Shown: piece by piece, positions 1-10,679 of the stretch
Position numbering within the stretch: the stretch's first letter is position 1
Layout of the letters: each line of letters starts with the position of its first letter
Source: Globodera rostochiensis
Lineage: Eukaryota > Nematoda > Chromadorea > Rhabditida > Heteroderidae
Direction: 5' to 3'
DNA: 64,000 nt
NCBI GenBank assembly: GCA_018350325.1
Contig: JAEVLN010000009.1
Location: 1,819,388 to 1,883,387, forward strand
The notes under the pieces: model-generated
Told to the model about the DNA's origin: nothing
The model's database searches: none
Seen by the model: the letters and a program-made list of their open reading frames with translations, nothing else
Made by a program: the position numbers and the translations under genes

Positions 1-271
1 AAACGGTATCGTGGGACGAGGCATGTACAACACATGACACCGTCTGTCCTCATTTTTTGACATGGTGGACTTAAGGCACCCGTAGTCCAATGGACCATGG
101 TCACTGCCCGGGTCCTCGTCCCGGTGTGGCGACCATTGGAGACCCACGAGGGGCTCCCGTGATGGTAAATTGCCGGGTTCTGACCCAAAAATGGTGATCA
201 GATTGTGCTTCTGATCATATACATTGGTCTTTCTCACCCGTCCCAAATTTCTTGCCTGACTCACCAATATA
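1..271. other. Unassigned GC-richer segment
   Basis: More GC-rich than the following DNA, with no convincing open frame or splice structure on either strand. It ends at the target-site duplication of the hAT-type element. It could be 3' end of a gene or a repeat entering from the left edge; I cannot assign it. Confidence 0.3.
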
Positions 272-279
272 ATAATTGC

Positions 280-1192
280 CAGGCATGCTCACGGTTACCC
301 GTAACCGCGGTTAACCGCGGATACCCGCGGCTAACCGCCGTTAACGGTTATGGAATTTTAAAAGGTCGCGGTTACGGGCGGTTAACGGTTATGAAATTTT
401 GAGGACGGGCGGTTACGGTCGGTTAACGGTTATGACCACTAAAACCGCGGTTAACCGTAGCATCCGTTGTTTTATTGATTGCTGAGAGTTGAACGATTTG
501 CCTTTATAATTTCTTTGACTTTTTATTCACAGTTCAATACGGTCTGTCCTATGGCTAACTGGTGAAACTCTTAGACTGATTTTATTTGGTCTATGTTCTA
601 GCCCCTTCCGCTGTTTATTTTTTTATTTATATTTTAATATCCCTCCTTTTTAGTTTTCTTACTATTTTTTGCAAAAAATTTAGCTATAAAAAATTAACTA
701 AGTATTTACATAAATAATTAGTTCATTTCGTACTCAATTACCTAAAATTCGGACGCTTTTACTCAGCATAAGGCGTTAAATATTTGATTTTTCCTCGGCG
801 GCGCCTATCGGCACCGCCGAACCCCCACCCCCTTTCTTAAAAATATTTTAGGCAACTAATGCGCAAAAAACAATAAAAAATTACTCTGATCGGTCGCGCT
901 TTGTTAGATTTTAATCATGAAAGTGTTAGAAAGAAAATTTAAAATTTTATTCATTGACAAACTTTCTGCTAAAAATCACATGTTAAGTTCAATACACATC
1001 AATTTTGATTAATTTTAGAAAGACGCCACATCACGATCGGAAAAAATTAGTTTTAATTTTTCGAAATCTGGAAAACTTTATTGATTTTTAAATAATGCGG
1101 GTAACCGCGGATAACCGCGGACGGTTAACGGTTATGAGTGTTTGAGGACGGGCGGTTACGGTTAAGGAAATTGGTAACCGTGAGCATGCCTG
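280..1192. mobile_element. Non-autonomous hAT-type DNA transposon (913 bp)
   Basis: The ends are perfect 20-bp terminal inverted repeats, CAGGCATGCTCACGGTTACC at 280 and its complement ending at 1192. They are flanked by an identical 8-bp duplication, ATAATTGC, at 272-279 and 1193-1200. An 8-bp duplication with CAG-starting ends is the hAT hallmark. Just inside both ends are repeated GGTTAACCGCGG-like motifs (about 300-460 and 1095-1165), as expected of subterminal transposase-binding repeats. No transposase frame exists, so it would be mobilised in trans. The interior carries the GC hairpin at 796-819 and resembles part of 53,723-54,179. Confidence 0.88.
796..819. other. Recurrent GC hairpin (10-bp stem, TATC/GATA loop)
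   Basis: A stem of CGGCGGYGCC closes on a TATC loop (GATA on the other strand). Good copies lie at 796-819, 1796-1819, 34418-34441, 42115-42138, 46122-46145, 53836-53859 and 60883-60906. Decayed copies lie at 8591-8613, 42973-42997, about 45264-45290 and 61741-61763. Most single-base changes are C-A on one strand, hence G-U wobble in RNA from the other strand. It always sits in T/A-rich repeat DNA. Confidence 0.7.
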
Positions 1193-1200
1193 ATAATTGC

Positions 1201-2186
1201 ATTGCGCAATCCGTTCCTCCCCCCTTACCCCCCCCCCAGAATATTACCAAAAACCGTAAAAAATTCAGAATATCTAAGGGCCGCCGATTTATGCTTTATG
1301 ATTTTGTTTGGCAAGAGATTTGCAATCAAAATTTTACAAAACAAGAGTCTCCCTTATTTTTAAAAGCCCCGTGAAACTCAAAAGAAATATTTAAAAAAAC
1401 GAATCAAAAAAAGGCCAACCTCCAAAATCTTGAAAACTTTCGCTCTTTAAAGGTGTATTGAGTTAAAAAAAAAAGTTCGATTTTATGTGGTGATTTGTGG
1501 GTAAAAGAAAAAAATTTTCTTCAAAGGAGCTTGGCGAGAAAATACAAATTTTATTGCATTTTTAATGAAAATTCTACGAAAAAATGTCCAAATAGTGGTA
1601 AAATACCCAGAGGCAGAATTCCGAACTTTCCGACTTCCGACATTTTTGGGGTCGGAATTCCAATTTCCGAAAAATTTTACCCCGGAATTCCGATTTCCAA
1701 AATTTAGAGCAAAAAGTCGGAAATTTTCGGAAAAATCGATAATTTTTGGACCAATTTTGTTAACAAATTTCGTTAAAATCGTTATAAAATTTTCCCGGCG
1801 GCGCCTATCGGCGCCACCGGACCTCTCCCTATTCTCCTAGAAACCTCAAAAATGAGTTTTTTTTAAATTTTCGTTGCAAATCTCTTAGATCTCCGATGTG
1901 CAAATTTTCACGATTTTCTGTGAACATCTATGCTGATTTGTGAGGGAACAATTTTTAAAACTTTAAAATTTGTCCCAATTAAAAAACTTTTGAAGACAAT
2001 TTGGAAATTTTTCTTTTTTTTTTGCGCTCGATTTTACAAAATTTATTTTGTTGAGCGGGAAGAGGGAGGTATCAAAAAATTTTTTCCGAGAGACCCCGGA
2101 ATTCCGATTTCCGAAATTTTTTTAGGCCTCGGAATTCCGATCAAAATTTTCTGAGGCCAGCACCCTATCTGCGTCATGGTTATTTC
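1201..2186. other. Non-coding, degenerate palindromic repeats
   Basis: No gene is seen. The stretch holds A/T-rich repeat DNA containing a GC hairpin (1796-1819) and two runs of GGAATTCCGATTTCCGAAA-like imperfect palindromes at about 1610-1735 and 2090-2155. Short runs of C occur near 1217-1232. The frames visible here are low-complexity by-products of these repeats. Confidence 0.5.
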
Positions 2187-2188
2187 TA

Positions 2189-2408
2189 GAGTTGGCCGGG
2201 ATCGGGATCCCGGTCGGGATCGGGCGGGATTATCCCGGTTTTGTGGAATCCCGATCCCGGTTTCTGAAAAGTCGTAATCCCGATCCCGGGTTCCGATCAG
2301 CATGCTGATCCCGGCTTTCACGATCCCGGTCAATCCCGATTCCGGCTTTCACGATTTCGGTCAATCCCGACCCAGGTTTTTAACAAAAATCCCGATCCGG
2401 GCCAACTC
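2189..2408. mobile_element. MITE with TA target duplication, GATCCCGG-rich
   Basis: Inverted ends GAGTTGGCC...GGCCAACTC are flanked on both sides by TA (2187-2188, 2409-2410). The interior is made of alternating GATCGGGAT and ATCCCGATC words, so nearly the whole 220 bp can fold back. A close relative with the same TA-flanked GAGTWGGCC ends lies at 15,200-15,437. The TA duplication suggests mobilisation by a Tc1/mariner-like transposase. No coding capacity. Confidence 0.75.
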
Positions 2409-2410
2409 TA

Positions 2411-3084
2411 GTTAAATTGCGTAAGTTTGGCGTTTTGCCTAATTGTTTACTGCCGCTGGAGTTGACTCCCCCCCCCCATTAGTGCTAAAGTTATATCTCA
2501 TTCCCTCACCCCCCCCCCCCCCTCCCCCAACATATGACCTCTGTCCCACACACTTTTTGTTTTCTCCACACATTTGGCAAATTCCCCCGCCCACCACCGT
2601 CCCAATTCTATATCGATTAGTATTATCGGTAATTATTCATTTAAAGGTACCAATTTTTTTTTATTTACGCTAAAAATTTACATCCTGGGGTTTTGGGGGT
2701 GCTGATCATGAATATGATAATAAGATTTAGCTTAAATTATTGATTTGTATAAAATTTTTTGCATCAAGTACCGTATCCACTCTTTTAATTACCCATGAGT
2801 AATTATAGCCCGTCCTGGATCTGGATCCAGGATATCTCTTTTCTCCGATGAGTGGCACCAAAATGCACAACCTTACGTTGGGGACCGTTCGTAGAGGGTA
2901 CTGAAGTACAATAATTTTTTGGATGTATAAATCGCGATTTCACACTTAAAACACAAGTTTTTTTACCCAATTATTAAAAAAGGCTTAAATAAACTTATTT
3001 TAAGAATGTTAATTGCTTTATAGTAACGTCAAACCAAATTTTCCATTTTACGCTACAGTACCCCCTTCGAACGGTCCCAACGTA
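2411..3084. other. Non-coding with C homopolymers
   Basis: No gene is seen. Runs of C near 2470 and 2509-2522 sit in a pyrimidine-rich tract (2440-2620). The remainder is AT-rich sequence without recognisable structure, apart from a short ATCCTGGATCCAGGAT-like inverted repeat near 2814-2832. Confidence 0.4.
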
Positions 3085-3335
3085 AAGTTGTGCATGTTGA
3101 TGCCAAAAGGGGGGGGGGGGGGCTCTATTGCGGGGCGGGACAGGAAAAGCCAGAATGCCCTATTTTATGGCAAATTTTTTTGCCATATTTCCACACATGC
3201 CATAATTTTGGAAATTTTTGCCATATTTCCACACATGCCATAATTTTGCCATATTTTAGAACTGTGAAAAATTCTCATTTTTTAAATATGAGAATCCCCG
3301 AAAATAATGCTCATACAATTTGAAGTTTTCGATTC
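3085..3335. repeat. Dispersed repeat shared with 13,400-13,545
   Basis: Contains a 12-G run (about 3110-3122), then repeated TTTGCCATATTTCCACACATGCC-type words, ending in an AAAATAATGCTCATACAATTTGAAG block. The same order (CCTTATTTATGGCAAA, GCCATATTTTA, ATAATGCTCATACAATTTGAAG) is present at about 13,400-13,545, so this is a member of a dispersed non-coding family. Its ends are not defined. Confidence 0.6.
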
Positions 3336-3841
3336 GATTGAAAAATCTATTAACAAATGGAATATCAAAATTTGACATGAACGCGTGCTGCGTGTGCCAT
3401 CGGTCACCGAAGTCGTGTTCCTGTCCTGCGGGCACTCCTCCTAAAAAAATTCCTATAATTTTATCAATGAATTGTTCGTTTTAATCAGTAAAGTGTGAGA
3501 TATTCTGGCCGGACCGATCAAAAGCTCGGGCCGAAATTTTTTTTTGGAATTTTTGGATTTTTTTTCAGTGATCTCAAATAATCTCGATCGATTGGTAAAT
3601 TTTGCCCCCCCCCTCCAGCAAAATACGTTTAATAGATTAAAGGACAAATTTTTGCTGAATTTTGGGTCCGGCCATTTTTCTTTAACACTTTCCATTCCCT
3701 TTCCTATCGGATGATCCTTTCTTTATCCTTTCCATTTTCTTTCTTTTCCATCACCCGAGGGGATGTAACCAACATTTAAAATGGGTGACAGTTTTCCCCA
3801 TCAATTGCCTTCCCCATTCACACAATTTTGGGTCAACATTT
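3336..3841. other. Non-coding stretch
   Basis: No gene or clear element. There is a C run near 3605-3613, and a pyrimidine-rich patch (3690-3760) with repeated CCTTTCC/TTTCTTT words. Confidence 0.35.
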
Positions 3842-3925
3842 TGCTCGAAGCAAATAAAACATTCAAATTTATATTAAAATTGAGATTAATTATTTATTTT
3901 TGTCCCCCGTTTTTAATGGCTAACA
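3842..3925 (+). repeat. Direct-repeat partner of 5,579-5,660
   Basis: Starting at GCTCGA(A/G)GCAAA and running through AATTTATATTAAAATTGAG to TTTATTTTTGTCCCCCGTTTTT, this block is largely the same at 5,579-5,660. Both copies sit next to pyrimidine-rich tracts, so a larger upstream-type segment may have been duplicated. Confidence 0.65.
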
Positions 3926-4062
3926 TTAAACCCTTCGAAAAAGTCATTATTTTCTAAAATAAAGTATATTTTGGCCAAAAACTAACGATATTTATCTTGA
4001 TTTTGAAAAAATAATCGAAATATTTACAGATTTGACTGAAATAGGTCAAAGCTTTTTTTTCC

Positions 4063-4500
4063 TTGGAATTTTCTCCTTTGGCATTTTCCCTTTTAGCATT
4101 TGAAACTTTCAGCATTTTCTCCCAACCTCCCTCTCGACTCCTTTCCTCCCGTCCACTCATTCTTCCTTTCTCCCCCCCCCCCTTCTTTTTTTATTCCCTC
4201 CCGTTCATTTCTTATTTCGCACTGGGTTTCCCTTTAAACTTTGTTAAAAAAATGTTAATAAAAATTATTTTGCCTTTAAAGTTTAAAGTTTAAACCCCCC
4301 AATCTCTGCCCCATTCAGCGTACGCGTCAGCGACGCGCGCGCCACAGCGGGCAGCGCAGCCATTTGCTCAATGTCTCTACCCCATTTTCTCTCTCATTCA
4401 AATAAAAGTCTCTTCACTTTCCACACTGTTTTCTTCATCCTTGTGTCTACCCTTCTTCACTTATAATCGCTCATCGTCTTTGCCAAATTCAACAGGTTTA
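4063..4500 (+). repeat. Polypyrimidine plus GC-box cassette, copy 1
   Basis: A pyrimidine-rich stretch (4,063-4,240) precedes a GC-rich box CGTACGCGTCAGCGACGCGC at about 4,319. This is followed by a conserved GCAGCGCAG-CATTTG block, TCTCTTCACTTTCCACACT and a CTTCTTCACT end. The same order is found at about 56,650-56,985 and, on the other strand, at 38,345-38,569. It looks like a promoter-type segment (no frame is conserved between copies 1 and 2) that was captured into the large AT-rich repeats. Confidence 0.7.
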
Positions 4501-5242
4501 CACACAAACTTTTTCTTTTTATATAAGGATTCTCACCAAAAATGCCATCTTTAGGGGTGTAAAAAAGTCTCGATTTTCGAGACCAAGTATCCGATACTCG
4601 ATACCGAGAATATATATCAATCGACTCCTTTCGGGCTGTAATATAAGAATCCGGAAAAAAATGTTTGCGGCAACCATTCCCCGTAGAGTTATAGACCCGG
4701 GACTGAAGGGTCTTTTGACTGGGGACTCAGTTGTCCACTGATTAAAAAATGGGAAAAATCACTCATATAGGGCTTTCAAAATTAGAAATTAGTTGATAGA
4801 AAATCAAAATTGAGAAGCGGTTTTTGAACCGGTTTAAAATTTTGAAAATTAAGGAAAACCGAAAAAACGACTTTTAAGCAGTAACAAAAGCCGGATAGAA
4901 TAATGAAAGGCCGCAAGTAGTGGGGCGAGACGGAGGGCGGAGGAAAAAGTCTGACGACGGGTCCGAATCCGGCTTTTCGACCTTCCGGATTTTTTCGGAA
5001 AATCCCTCCGGTAAATTTTCAAAACTGAAAATCCGGTTCCGGATCCGGAACTTTGATTTAACCGGTCCCTGGTGTGTGTACAGATGATTTATTTGTTTAT
5101 AATTTTGAAATTTAAAATAAAAAGATTATTTTTATTATCTTTTTGGTTACTAGGTAATTGTTTTTTGCCTGCATATTATTTGTTCTTTTTTGTTATTTAA
5201 TTAAATCAAGTTGTATAAACTGCTTTGAAATATTTGTAATAA
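4501..5242. other. Non-coding stretch with short palindromic remnants
   Basis: No gene is seen. At 4,553-4,630 there is a GGGTGTAAAAAAGTCTCG...CGAGA palindromic remnant. At 4,950-5,070 there are CCGGATTTTC/GAAAATCCGG inverted words of the kind found in other small repeats of the window. Confidence 0.35.
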
Positions 5243-5480
5243 TTGTTTGTGAGCTGGCTTTTGTCCTGTTTTTCTCTCTCTAACTCTCTCACTCTCTATC
5301 TCTCTTCACTTTCTCAGCTTCGCTCTCCGCCACACTCTTTCTTTCCTCTTTCTCCCTTTCACTCTCTTTCTCTTTCTTCTTTCTCTCTCTCTCCTTCTCC
5401 TTCTTTCTTTCTTTTTTTTCTATCTTTCTTCACTTTTCAGTTCAAAGGCGGTCTTTCTTCCTTCATCGCGCATCTCTAAC
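5243..5480 (+). repeat. Polypyrimidine (CT)n-type tract
   Basis: About 230 bp composed almost only of C and T (CTCTCTC, TTTCTTTC runs) about 350 bp upstream of the RRM gene start. The apparent Ser/Leu/Phe-rich open frame is a product of the simple sequence. It may belong to the promoter region of the following gene. Confidence 0.7.
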
Positions 5481-5817
5481 CTTGTGCCCTGCGGGCAAGC
5501 TCTGTGTCTCTTCCCTTTCCATTTGTCCAATCCCCAAAGCCCCCGCCCCCTTCAGCAAAAAAGTACGGTCAAACACATGCTCGAGGCAAAAAAGATTCAA
5601 GAATTTATATTAAAATTGAGATTATTTATTTATTTTTGTCCCCCGTTTTTTTGGTGTCACATTTGCCCAAAGTAACGTCCATCATCAAATATTGATCAGA
5701 TAATCCCAATCTCAGTCTATAAATATGTAATTTCATCCCAATAGGTTAATTCATTTAAATTTAAAAACTTGCCTTTTTTGGAGAATAAATTTAGAATTTT
5801 TATTTACTAAATAAAAC
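5481..5817 (+). promoter_or_regulatory. Presumed upstream region of the RRM gene
   Basis: It holds the second copy of the block shared with 3,842-3,925 and then AT-rich DNA up to the ATG at 5,818. An AATAAATTTAG at about 5,783-5,793 is a plausible trans-splice (spliced-leader) acceptor 24 nt before the ATG. No core promoter element is recognisable. Confidence 0.35.
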
Positions 5818-8800
5818 ATGTCAATTCCGACCGAATCAATTGATGGGGACATGACAGCTGATCATGATCAGGGTAAAGCAATTAATGATTTATTAATATT
5901 TTATTAAATTTCAATGTTTTCAGAACATTTGTGGCCGCCTTTGACAAATTTGGGCCCGTCCGAAGAATTGCGACTTTTGCGTGCTAGAATTGCCCTTTTG
6001 GAACGCCAACAAATGATGAATTCAACAACTTCGTCATGCGTCAGTTTTGATGCACAAAATGCAAATGGTAAAAAATGGTTAAATACAAAATCAAATTTAA
6101 ATAAATTATTTTATTTAATGTTTTGTCATTTTTCATAAATGACAGATGCGGCGGACACTTTGTGCTTACAAAACGACGACATTGAGCCGAACAATGACAA
6201 AAAAGCCATGGCTGATCAGCAGAAGGAGGTGGAACAAACGCAGGCCGATCAATTGGAAGTGAGTTTTATTTCTGATCAAGGTGAAATAGCGATTCCATTA
6301 TTTTATTTTAATTTCAATTTAATATATATTTTGTAAATTTCAGATTCTGTTGACGGAAACGAACAAAAAGTTGGAGGAGGAGAAGCAGTTGAATGCCGAG
6401 CTGCTTGCAAAGATCGATGAGTTGGAACGTAAACAGAAAGCTGATCAACAGAAGAAACATCGTGCAAAGATTGACGAGGTGGGAATTTTCGAATTCTTTG
6501 AAAAATGAATTTGATCAATAACATAATGCATTCAATGGGCAATGGTAACCAGGGGACGGGACGGACTTTACCACGGCATTCATTACCTTTAGAAAAGCAG
6601 GACGTCCAGGGTGACTGACCTTTAGTACCTTATTTGTTAGCAGGGGTTTCATGTTTTTTGAATTTTTTGTCCACTTTGTTGTTGCAAACCCTGCTTTTTT
6701 TTGGTCAATATCTTTTCCAAAAATCAATTTTAGGCTTTGAAATCAAATTTATTCGGAAAACCTGCCTCCGGCTTCTTTTATTTATTTTTAGCTAGTTTAG
6801 TAATGCAGGGCTTGTTTTGTTTTAGCAGTTTAGGTGTGCATTATCCGCGTTTTTATTGCATTTAAGCAATTTTCAAAAATGCAAAATTTTTTGAGAATTC
6901 TCCCTTACTTCTGCTGGGGGCGGGGGTCGGCGGTGACCCCTCGTACCCCCCCCCCCGCCCCCTAAATAATGTGCATGGCGTAGAATCCAAATCAGACTTT
7001 TGACCAATTCCGAAAGTCGGACCCGAATTTTAGCGACAGCAAGAAGGTGGACGAGGAGGCGGCGGCGGCGGTGGTTTTGGATGTTTGAACCGAGACAATG
7101 AAGGAGGCGGCTTACCGAGCAACAACTTTTCGGGTGGCGGAGGCTCCGGAAGCGACGCTTCCGGAACGCGGCCAAATTCGATCTTGGTTTGTTTGTTTTT
7201 TTGGTGTATTAAAAACAGAATCTTTATTATTTAAGCGCATAATTATTGACACCATGCCTTATCCGTGAGTTACTACAATCTTAAAATTTACTTTCAAATT
7301 AATGTTTTCATTAAATTTAGTAAAATATTTTTTGATTTATTTAAGAGCCTTAGACGTTTTGTATCGAATTTTTTCACGCTACGGAAAAGTCCTACGCATC
7401 ATTACCTTCAATAAAGGCAGTAAGCTTTGTCTTTTTTCTTAAAAACTCAAAAATAATTATTTTCAAATTTTAATTTTCAACATTTTTCAAATTGGAATTA
7501 CAATATTATTTAAAATTAAAGGAAGTATTATATTTGTTTAGATTCGTTTCAAGCACTAATACAACTTAGTGAAGCAGACTCTGCACAGAATGCAAGTGAG
7601 TTTCTTCTTTTTTTTGCGAAATTTTAAAATGAATTTGATTTATGAAATATATTCCAGAAAATTCATTGGACGGTTGCAACATTTACAACGGGTTTTGTAA
7701 GGTAAAAATAAACTTTTTTAATTTTATTGAAATTTTAATTTAAATGAATTTAATTATTTATAACAAAATATTGATGGCCACCTTTTAAGCTACACATTGA
7801 ATATTCCAAGTGGAGCACGCTGAGAGTCGGGTAAAATTTTTTGCAAAAATTCTTAATGTGCCCAATTCAAACTTTTTGTTTCAGACAGAACAACGACAAG
7901 AGCAGAGATTACTCAAATCCCATCGTGAGTTTTTGTTTTTTAGATTTTACCGTTTTATTGTTATTGGCTTTTGAAAATTTTTCCGATTTTTTTTTCATTT
8001 GTTACCCATTAAGCTGATATGCCCCTCTGTCTGTAGTTTTTTTAGATGCCGTTTTTACTTAAAATTTTCCAATTTTCAGTGTGGCTTTTTGCGATTCCCA
8101 AATTTTTTAATTCGATTTTCCAATTTCCTTTTCAAATTACTCATCCACTTGAAAGTAGGGTTGGTCCCCGACCCCTCGGGGTCGGGAAAGTCGGGGTCGG
8201 GGTTGGCCATGACGGGGTCGGGACGACCAAATCAACACATGCCTTAAATTTTGGGAGTTTTCAGTGAAATTTTCGAAATTTTCGCGACTATAACATTTTG
8301 CATTTTAAAAAATTCTTAAATAGGTATATGTAATAAAAAATTGGGGTTTTTCAAATGCTTGCATGGTCTTACAGTCTCAAATTCTTAGGAGTGCATTTTT
8401 GGGTTTTATTGCATTTTTCTTAAGCAATTTTTCAAAAAAAAAGTTTTGAGTTTCGGTAAATTTTTAAGAATTTTTAACTTTTTTTGTTAAAAAAAGTAGT
8501 AAAAATTAAAAATTTGCCGATTTTAGAATTATTCATAAATGCATATTTTTTGCGAATTTTGCTTCACTTCTGGGTGGGGGGGGGGGTAGGCGATGTGCCG
8601 ATAGGCGCCACCGGAAAAACTTTTTGATGGGACTTGTTAAGAAAATTGGTCAAAATTTATTAATTTTGCAACACAATAGGGTCCCCCCCCCCTTTCAGGG
8701 TGACCATAATACCTGATTTGTCAGGTTCTGATTTTCAAAAATGTAGAAATTTTGCGGAGGCGGTGGTTTTGGACGTCACAATGAAGGAGGCGGCTTACCG

Positions 8801-10679
8801 AGCAACGACTTTTCGGGTGGAGGAGGCTCCGGAAGCTCCGGAAATGATGGCTTCTCCAACTCCGGTTGGGGTGGTGGTGAAGGTCGCGGAGGAGCCAGGT
8901 GGAATCGGTGGAATGACGGCAGAGAACGTGGACGAGGCGGTGGCGGTGGGAGGTTTGGATGTTTGAACCGGGACAATGAAGGAGGCGGCTTACCGAGCAA
9001 CAACTTTTCGGGTGGAGGAGGCTCCGGAAGCTCCGGAAATGATGGCTTCTCCAACTCCGGTTGGGGTGGTGGTGAAGGTCGCGGAGGAGACAGGTGGAAT
9101 CGGTGGAATGACGGCAGAGAACGTGGACGAGGAGGAGGCGGTTTTGGACGTCCGAACCGGGACAATGAAGGAGGCGGTTTACCAAGCAACAACTTTTCGG
9201 GTGGCGGAGGGTTCGGTAGCTCCGGACAACACAACCAGCAGCAGCAACAGCAATCCAACCAGCAGCAGCAACACAACCATCATGCGCATCGCCAGCTGCA
9301 CAACTCGGAGTCGGCACGCTCTTGCACTTCGTCGTTGGCCGGTTCTGTGTACGACGATCTGGCGGCTCCTGATCAGCATCATCATCAACAACACACCAGC
9401 AGGTGGTTGATGTTCGAAAATTGTTGATCCAATACAGGCGTTTTTTGATTCAGTTTTTTTAAAAAATTTCTAATGTTTTCTCAGGTGCAATAAATTTTTA
9501 TATTAAAGATTTGCGACCTTTTTATGCGTTAAATTTAATTTTATAAAATTTAAAGTATCGGCACAGTGCTTTTTTCTCTATTTTTGTAAACATTTAAATC
9601 ATTTTATATTTTTAAAATCTTTAACCGATGTCACTTTTCTATTAAAAAAACTCTCAAAACTTTCGCTCGTTTTTCAAGCAGCCAAACGCGTCTGTGCCAT
9701 CGCCTTGGCCCCTCCTCTTCATCATTTGCTTCGTGTTCAATTACTGGACATAATAATCGGTAAAATAAAAGGAAAAATATTTTTTTAAATTTTAAAATTT
9801 CAGCTCGGACAGTGTCGGCTCCACCCATTCAGCCGCCTCACTGCCTGGCTCCAGTTTGATGTCACAAAAATTGACGTCACATCGTGTACAACAACAATCA
9901 GGTGAGTGGTGTGTTTACTTGCTTGATCAGACTGAAATGTAGAGAAAGGAGGCCGATCGAGATTCTCGATCAAAATCTAAATCGAAATCTCGATCCATTC
10001 TGTCATGTCCTCCTGAGCTCTGGATGGAATCAGCTGCCTTTATCGCGGATAACTATACTTTTGATCAGATTCAGTGATTTGTACGATAGAGACAGAGTGG
10101 CTAATCCCTGATCATACATGACCAAGGGGGGGGGGGGGTAGAGATTCTCGAAAATTGTGGATAAAAACTAGGGAATAAATCCGGTTTTGATTTGTGAATT
10201 TAATAAGAAAAAATTATTTTAGCTGCCGACGATGGGCCCCACAATTCTCCGGAAATTATTTTCGTAGATGACGTCATCCGGAACAAATGTGTCCCCCCAA
10301 TTGGACACAACACCGTCAAAACTGAGCTGGGCGAAGCTGAGCTGATTGGAATTGAGGAGGTAGGGAATAAATTAGAGACCGGAAACTTGGACCCAAACCC
10401 AAAAAACTTTTGGTTCAATTTTTTGTACAAAAAACCCAAAAAAATTTTTGGTTTTTAGGTCCGGTCTCTAGAATAAATAGTCAATCAACTGTTGATATGA
10501 TTGATTGATTTTGGGTTTTAAAGTTATATCCAAAAATTAGAAAACGTCAAAAATTGGTTGAATTTTTAATATTTAAATTAAAAAAAAGCGTTTTTTTTCA
10601 GGATGTGCCTTCTGGTGAACCGCCGGTGGTGCTAAACAGTCCCCGCGCGAAGAAAGTGAAGAAGGAGGAGCCGAATTGA
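5818..10679 (+). CDS. Coiled-coil / single-RRM (PTB/hnRNP-L type) / Gly-Gln-rich protein, 16 exons
   Basis: Exons 5818-5872, 5924-6067, 6146-6258, 6344-6478, 7034-7186, 7236-7264, 7346-7419, 7542-7595, 7658-7701, 7790-7830, 7885-7924, 8747-9402, 9679-9759, 9804-9901, 10223-10359, 10602-10679. All junctions are GT-AG and in phase, giving 643 codons plus stop. Residues about 25-45 (EELRLLRARIALLERQQ) and 88-150 are heptad-like coiled coil, resembling from memory the N-terminus of cyst-nematode SPRY proteins; no SPRY domain follows. Residues about 195-293 match the second RRM of PTB (ALDVLYRIFSRYGKVLRIITF, LDGCNIYNGFCKLHIEYSK, NNDKSRDY). Gly-rich modules lie on both sides, then a Gln/His stretch, a Ser-rich segment, and a basic tail SPRAKKVKKEEPN like a nuclear signal. 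RRMs 1, 3 and 4 of PTB are absent. RNA binding is inferred. The join at 6478/7034 is the least certain; two separate genes are possible. Confidence 0.75.
7034..9220 (+). repeat. Duplicated Gly-rich coding module (4 copies) around the RRM
   Basis: A module beginning near FG(C/R)xNRDNEGGGLPSNNFSGGGG occurs once before the RRM (exon 7034-7186) and three times after it. The AATGAAGG landmark is at 7097, 8780, 8975 and 9164. The three downstream copies have periods of 195 and 189 bp, both multiples of three, so the frame is kept. Divergence between copies is low at the DNA level. Length variation here would change only the number of Gly-rich units in the protein. Confidence 0.85.
8385..8746. repeat. 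Intronic copy of a dispersed GTTAAGAAAATTG/GGTGCATT family
   Basis: Inside the 822-bp intron 7925-8746. GTGCATTTTTGGG, a G run (8576-8587), a decayed GC hairpin (8591-8613) and TTGTTAAGAAAATTGG recur in similar order near 6840-6960, 13940-14000, 16590-16740 and 34370-34440. It explains the large size of this intron. Confidence 0.5.

Noticed and set aside
4063..4293. Ser/Phe/Pro-rich open frame
   Set aside because: Low-complexity polypyrimidine tract without splice context or conservation.
8721..9317. Long minus-strand frames (198 and 166 codons) opposite the Gly-rich exon
   Set aside because: Shadows of GC-rich Gly codons; the plus-strand frame is joined in phase to RRM and C-terminal exons.
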